A stretch of 64,000 nucleotides of DNA from Streptomyces sp. NBC_01214 (GTDB lineage: Bacteria > Actinomycetota > Actinomycetes > Streptomycetales > Streptomycetaceae), in contig NZ_JAPEOS010000003.1 of the NCBI RefSeq assembly GCF_026340975.1, positions 1,302,001 through 1,366,000 on the forward strand. The letters are read 5' to 3'. Positions 60,020-64,000 of the stretch are shown piece by piece. Below the pieces are notes generated by a model, which had not been told where the DNA came from, did not search any database, and saw nothing but the letters and a program-made list of their open reading frames with translations. Positions within the stretch are counted from its first letter, which is position 1. Every line of letters begins with the position of its first letter. A program made the position numbers and the translations under genes.

Positions 60020-61534
60020 TCACCCTCCGAGCAGCGGATTGGGCAGTTCCGCCCACTGATCGCCAGGAACCCCGGGACTCAGCCGCATCAGGCTGAGCGC
60101 CTTGGTGGGCAGCGGCCCGGTCAGCAGCGCTTCGGTGTCCGCGGTGGCCGGCAGGGCGGCCACTTCCGCGAGGGCTTCGGCGAAGGCACCGGCCGAGCCC
60201 GCCGTCGCCCCCAGCGCTCCCGTCAGCAAGGACCCGAACAGCTTGCGCCGCAGCACGGTCACGTCGTCGGTGACCAGCCTGCCGGACAGGGGCGGCACCG
60301 GCAGGCCGTGCCGGGCCAGCCGGGCCGGGCTGATCCGGATGTCGGCGAGGTCGCGGTAGACCAACCGCAGCGGGGCGCCGGTGGGGGAGAGGACGACGAG
60401 GAGGTTCTGGCCGTGCGCCTCCAAGGCCACCCCGAGCTCCAGCACCCGCAGGCACACCGAGAGCGCGAGCCGGGCGAACTCGGCCCGCCAGGCCGCCGAG
60501 CGCGCCGGGCCGAAGGAGGCCAGGGCCGCCACCGGCAGCACCCGCTCACCGGCGGCCGCGTCCGCGTACACCTCCGGCGGCTCGCGCAGAACGGCCGCCA
60601 GGTCCGGACTGTGCGCGGTCGTGGCGCCCAGCGTGGCGGTGATGTGCAGCCGGCCGTCGAGCCGCTCGGACAGGCCCTGGGCGAAGGCCGAGACGGCCGC
60701 CGCCGTCTCGATGGAGTAGACGGAGATGTCCCGCATGGACGAAGTGAGCCGGGCGCTCAGCGCGGTCTTCACGTGCGCCCCGCCGTCGGCGGGGGCCAGG
60801 GTGCGCAGGGCCATCAGCGGATGCGCCGCGAAGCCGGGCCGCACCCGCTCGTGCTTCAGGACGTGTGCCGCCTGCCAGGGGTGCACCGGCACCAGGACCC
60901 GCCCCGCGTCCCGCAGCTCCTCCGGCCAGTCGCCGGTGACCAGGCATTCCTCGGCCCGTACGGCGACCAGCCCGACGTCCACCACCGGCCGGTGCTCGGG
61001 CGCGTACGCCAGTTGCTCGGCCACCGAGAAACCGGGCCGGGAACGGCAGTTCGGGTGGTAGGGATGCCCGTCGACCACCCGCTGCTCCCATTCCCAGGTG
61101 GTCAGCGGGGCGGGGTCCTCCCCGGTGGACGGCTGACCGGCCCGGGAGAGCGCGAGGGAGGCCGTACAGGCGTCCAGCTCGGCGGCGAACTGCTCCCCGT
61201 GCGGCACCCCGAGGGCCGTCACGAGCCGCGCGGCCTGCCGGTAGGGCCTGCCGTCGAGCAGCAGCTCGCTCACGTAGGACCCGGTCGCGTAGGGGTCCGG
61301 CAGCGGGCCCTCCAGCCGGGCGCCCCCGGCCAGCAGCAGCGCCAGGCCGTCGGGAGCGTGCTCGCGGCCGACGACCCAGGGCAGGGGCTCGAAGGCCAGG
61401 GCCCGCCACAGCCGGGTCAGCACGGCCGCCCGGGCGCCATCGAGCGCGGCGGCGTACGAGGGTCCGAGCAACGGGCGTACGTCGGCCAGTTCGGCGGCGA
61501 CGGCCTCTTCGGCCGGGGAGGGGGAAAGATGCAT
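60020..61534 (-). CDS. NIS siderophore synthetase (IucA/IucC family), first
   Basis: A 504-aa ATP-dependent amide-bond ligase of NRPS-independent siderophore assembly. Key blocks: RVVDGHPYHPNCRSRPGFSV, VLVPVHPWQAAHVLKHERV, the ATP-binding region AHVKTALSARLTSSMRDISV, and the C-terminal FhuF-like domain with ALEAHGQNLLVVLSPTGAPL and LVYRDLADIRI. It condenses a carboxylate such as citrate with an amine or hydroxamate. Divergent from a second synthetase 117 bp away. Confidence 0.92.
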   Translation of the reverse strand: MHLSPSPAEEAVAAELADVRPLLGPSYAAALDGARAAVLTRLWRALAFEPLPWVVGREHAPDGLALLLAGGARLEGPLPDPYATGSYVSELLLDGRPYRQAARLVTALGVPHGEQFAAELDACTASLALSRAGQPSTGEDPAPLTTWEWEQRVVDGHPYHPNCRSRPGFSVAEQLAYAPEHRPVVDVGLVAVRAEECLVTGDWPEELRDAGRVLVPVHPWQAAHVLKHERVRPGFAAHPLMALRTLAPADGGAHVKTALSARLTSSMRDISVYSIETAAAVSAFAQGLSERLDGRLHITATLGATTAHSPDLAAVLREPPEVYADAAAGERVLPVAALASFGPARSAAWRAEFARLALSVCLRVLELGVALEAHGQNLLVVLSPTGAPLRLVYRDLADIRISPARLARHGLPVPPLSGRLVTDDVTVLRRKLFGSLLTGALGATAGSAGAFAEALAEVAALPATADTEALLTGPLPTKALSLMRLSPGVPGDQWAELPNPLLGG

Positions 61535-61651
61535 GCTGGGGCTCCGGCATCGGAATATCGCTTTACGGGATGATCAAGTAATGATTGCGGATACCGAAGA
61601 TCACGACTGGTGGTTACGCCCTGCGAACCTCCGGCGCACCGGATGGACCGA
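61535..61651. promoter_or_regulatory. Divergent promoter region of the two siderophore synthetases
   Basis: 117 bp, with an AT-rich centre (61553-61600, aatatcgctttacgg and caagtaatgattgcgg). I could not find the iron box ttaggttaggctcacctaa recognised by DmdR/IdeR repressors, even loosely. A tgatcaagtaatgatt stretch might be a site for another metal regulator. Confidence 0.4.
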
Positions 61652-63211
61652 ATGGAATCAGTGGACGTCAACACCGCCGCCGACGCGTACGCCGCCGCCC
61701 CGCTCCTGAACTGCCTGCTCAGGGAGGCGGCCGAACCCGTCGGGGCGTCCGACGCGGGCGCGGGAACAGATGTGCGCGTCCACCGGCTGCGCGGCAGCGG
61801 GCGGCTGCTCCGGGTGCGCGGGGGGCGCCGGCCCGAACGCCCCGAACTGCGCACGGCGGACGGCTGGCACCTGCTCAGCCACACCGAACTGGCCAAACTC
61901 GTTTCCGACGAACTGGGCCGGTTCACCGGTGTCCCCAACGACGAGCTCCCCGTCGAGATCACTGACAGCCGCGACGCGATCGCCGCGCTGCTGGCCGCCC
62001 GGGCCACCGCCGAACCCCCGGCGGACCCGTACCTGTTCTCCGAGCAGTCCCTGGTGATGGGCCACCCCCACCACCCCGCCCCCAAGGCCCGCGGCGGGGC
62101 GCCGGCCGGGAGCTGGCTGCCGTACGCGCCCGAGGCCCACGCCCGGTTCCCGCTGGTCTTCCTGGGGCTGCGCGAGGACCAGATGGTCGAGGAGGGCGGC
62201 CCGGCCGCCTCCGCCGCCGTCGACGCCCTGGCCGACGCCCTCGACGGGCCGCGCCCGCCCGCCGGATACCGGCTGCTGCCCGCCCACCCCTGGCAGCTCG
62301 ACCTGGTCGGCGAGCGGCCCGCGGTGCGCGAGGCCTTCGCCGACGGGCGGCTGCTGCGGCTCGGCACGACCCGCCGGCCGGCCTGGCCGACCGCATCGAT
62401 CCGGACCCTGTACGTACCGGACGCGGCGGCCGACCTCTTCGTGAAGTTCAGCCTCGACGTCCGGATCACCAACGACGTGCGCCGGCTGTGGCGCCACGAC
62501 CTGCTGAAGCTGCGCCGCACCGATGCGGCCGTCGAGGCCGGTTTCGCCGCCCTGCGCCCGACCGGATCGGCCGCGGCCTGGCTCCCGGACCGCGGCTACC
62601 GCACCGCCGCCTTCGCCTTCGAGGAGCTCGCCGTCCTGGTCCGCGACGGCCTGCACGCGCACACCGTGCCCGGGGCCACGCCGCTGCTGGCCGCCGCGCT
62701 CGCCGAGGGCTACCCGGGGAGCCCGCCGGCCGGGACCACCGACCCGGTCGGCTGGTGGCGGGCGTACCTGCGCCAGGTCGTGCCGCCGGTGCTGGAACTG
62801 TTCGCCCGGCACGGCATCGTGCTGGAGGCCCACCTCCAGAACACCCTGGTCGCCGTCGACGCGGACGGCCTGCCGGTGCAGGCCCTCTTCCGGGACGCGG
62901 AGGGGGTCAAGCTGCCGGCGGACCTGCCGCGGGCGGATGCCTGGCAGCGCCTGGTCTACTGCCTGGTCGTCAACAACCTGACGGAGATCGCGGGCGCGCT
63001 GTCCGGACGGCATCCGGACGTCTCGCCGCTGCTGTGGCGGGCCGCACGGGAGGAGTTCCTGAGCTACGACGCCGTCCGCGGGCTCCCCGAGATCGCGGAA
63101 CTGCTCGCCGCCGCGACCCTGCCGGGCAAGACCAACCTGCTGCTGCGCTGGACCCGGGCGGACGGCGCGGACGCCCGCTACCTGCCCCTGCCGAACCCGC
63201 TGCGCGGCTGA
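61652..63211 (+). CDS. NIS siderophore synthetase (IucA/IucC family), second
   Basis: A 519-aa ligase related to the divergent one. It begins MESVDVNTAADAYAAAPLLN; in-frame starts at 61610 and 61643 are possible and none has a strong site. Conserved blocks: LVMGHPHHPAPKARGGAP, GYRLLPAHPWQLDLV, the ATP-binding PTASIRTLYVPDAAADLFVK and SLDVRITNDVRRL, and the FhuF-like end with GIVLEAHLQNTLVAVDADGL, ALFRDAEGVKLP and PLPNPLRG. The two together could build a carboxylate-type siderophore; no exporter or receptor gene is beside them here. Confidence 0.9.
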   Translation: MESVDVNTAADAYAAAPLLNCLLREAAEPVGASDAGAGTDVRVHRLRGSGRLLRVRGGRRPERPELRTADGWHLLSHTELAKLVSDELGRFTGVPNDELPVEITDSRDAIAALLAARATAEPPADPYLFSEQSLVMGHPHHPAPKARGGAPAGSWLPYAPEAHARFPLVFLGLREDQMVEEGGPAASAAVDALADALDGPRPPAGYRLLPAHPWQLDLVGERPAVREAFADGRLLRLGTTRRPAWPTASIRTLYVPDAAADLFVKFSLDVRITNDVRRLWRHDLLKLRRTDAAVEAGFAALRPTGSAAAWLPDRGYRTAAFAFEELAVLVRDGLHAHTVPGATPLLAAALAEGYPGSPPAGTTDPVGWWRAYLRQVVPPVLELFARHGIVLEAHLQNTLVAVDADGLPVQALFRDAEGVKLPADLPRADAWQRLVYCLVVNNLTEIAGALSGRHPDVSPLLWRAAREEFLSYDAVRGLPEIAELLAAATLPGKTNLLLRWTRADGADARYLPLPNPLRG

Positions 63212-63234
63212 GGGGCGTCCCCCGTGCCTCCTGA

Positions 63235-63962
63235 TCGGGGTGGGCGGCCCCTGACCGATGTGGTGCCGATGTGATGCCGATGTGATCAGGTCTGGTTCTG
63301 GTTCGCTCGGGTGGGCGCGATTGATCCGCCCCCGGCCCGTATCCGCGAACCGCGTAGCGGAACCGCGTACGTCCGTCCCGCGCCGGCCCGCCGGCATCGC
63401 GTCCCCCACCGACCGGACCCCTCGCCTGCAAGGCGGCGCGCGACGAGCAGGTGCGCACGGGCACCATCGACGCAGTGGGCCGGTCGTGGCCCTCCACGCC
63501 GTACCTCGACGCCACGGGGACCGAGCTCCCGGCGGGCAGCGGCGTCACCCACGAGCGCCCTCGCAGAGGGGCGGTCAGAAGCTCCAGCTGTAGAGGCCGC
63601 CACCCGTGTTCACCGCAGACGCCGCGAGCCGGGCGACTCCCCGCAGGACGGCCAGTAGATCGTCGTCGGTCATGTCGTCCCCGTCCTCGGACCGGAGCCG
63701 CGTGGTCCAGCGGCCTGCGACGCCCTGCTCGAGGACCTCATCAGCGCCGAGATCGGCACCGACACCCGCGCCTGGGTCACCGAACGCCCCCACCTCTTGG
63801 GCTGGCCCACCTGGCCCACCGGGCCCACCGGGCACGGCGACACCGACCAGCCGCCGGCCGCAGCCGCCCCGGCCCGACGCTGAGCCGAAGGCTCGTCCTG
63901 CGCGACCGGCCGACTGCCACGCGTGGCGGCTGTCCACCACGACCGGGAGTCGTTCCGACCGG
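63235..63962. other. About 730 bp with no convincing gene
   Basis: Short open stretches are seen on both strands. On the plus strand, about 63430-63580 reads AARDEQVRTGTIDAVGRSWP and 63700-63883 reads LLEDLISAEIGTDTRAWVTE then a Gly/Pro/Thr-rich end and a stop; these may be gene remnants. On the minus strand a 32-aa frame at 63575-63673 starts MTDDDLLAVLRGVARLAASA. None has both a good start and a full domain, and tgatgtgatgccgatgtgat near 63260-63285 is a short repeat. Probably decayed sequence. Confidence 0.4.
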
Positions 63963-64000
63963 TCACAGACCGGCGATGTCGCCGGCCCTCTTGAGCACGG
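63963..64000 (-). CDS. Possible 3' end of a gene that continues beyond the window
   Basis: The minus strand reads VLKRAGDIAGL and then TGA at 63965-63963. Only about twelve codons are visible, so neither the family nor the reality of the gene can be judged. Confidence 0.25.
   Translation of the reverse strand, partial: VLKRAGDIAGL

Noticed and set aside
61535..61651. Iron box (DmdR/IdeR) before the siderophore genes
   Set aside because: No sequence close to the 19-bp consensus could be found on either strand.
63575..63673. 32-aa frame ending GGGLYSWSF, considered as a ribosomal peptide precursor
   Set aside because: No ribosome binding site, no maturation genes nearby, and surrounding sequence looks decayed.

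Overview
The window looks like chromosomal DNA of a Streptomyces-type actinomycete. It is very GC-rich with strong third-position G/C bias, uses many GTG starts, and carries protein types common in that group: an XRE-cupin regulator with a 53-aa membrane partner, DUF6629, DUF3995 and DUF1023 proteins, a Tat-exported cholesterol oxidase, a secreted subtilase with a malectin domain, and NIS siderophore synthetases. I saw no rRNA, tRNA, CRISPR array or prophage.

Layout. 1-4.0 kb: 3' end of a GT1 glycosyltransferase, an unknown protein, a DinB/maleylpyruvate-isomerase-type protein and a sugar-type regulator with a DeoR-like HTH. 4.2-7.1 kb: a decayed GH35 beta-galactosidase in front of an intact galT-galK pair. 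7.2-9.9 kb: a secreted protein, an aldo/keto reductase and a broken carbonic anhydrase. 10-13.6 kb: an ABC permease translationally coupled to a secreted-hydrolase/ABC-ATPase fusion. 13.8-21.2 kb: ATP-dependent DNA ligase, a CorA-type transporter, the XRE-cupin/53-aa pair, a dehydrogenase/CMD pair, and a TetR-DUF3995 divergon with two operator-like palindromes. 21.3-29 kb: cholesterol oxidase, a DHA2-type MFS exporter coupled to a DUF6629 protein, and the large subtilase. 29-33 kb: a serine-hydrolase homologue lacking SxxK, a frameshifted phosphatase, a P450 and an unknown partner. 33-36 kb: a gluconate uptake and kinase operon (gntP-gntK) with a divergent GntR regulator. 36-39 kb: a SigJ-like ECF sigma factor, small proteins, a HIT protein and a decayed 2,3-dihydroxybenzoate-AMP ligase.

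39.2-41.4 kb holds two different IS481-family elements, end to end and convergent, separated and flanked by three copies of the hexamer ACTAGG. The middle CTAG supplies the stop codon of both transposases, and the right-hand copy is the stop codon of the neighbouring VOC gene. Each transposase start lies behind a hairpin that can hide its ribosome binding site.

41.4-50.6 kb: an ABC exporter with the VOC protein, a membrane-anchored adenylate-forming homologue, a GNAT/ATP-grasp fusion divergent from a DUF350 membrane protein, and an acyltransferase-3/DUF1023 pair. 50.9-59.9 kb: a secreted RTX-repeat protein, a two-component system, an AEC transporter with an HXXEE protein, a secreted trypsin-like protease behind a bicovalent-flavin oxidase, and a methyltransferase. 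60-63.2 kb: two divergent IucA/IucC siderophore synthetases. The last 0.8 kb shows no convincing gene apart from a possible 3' end on the minus strand at the very edge.

The most distinctive features are the IS pair and its shared stop codon, the GNAT-ATP-grasp/DUF350/adenylate-forming neighbourhood, the hydrolase-ABC fusion, at least four decayed genes, and repeated in-frame 9- or 12-bp tandem repeats in protein linkers and tails.
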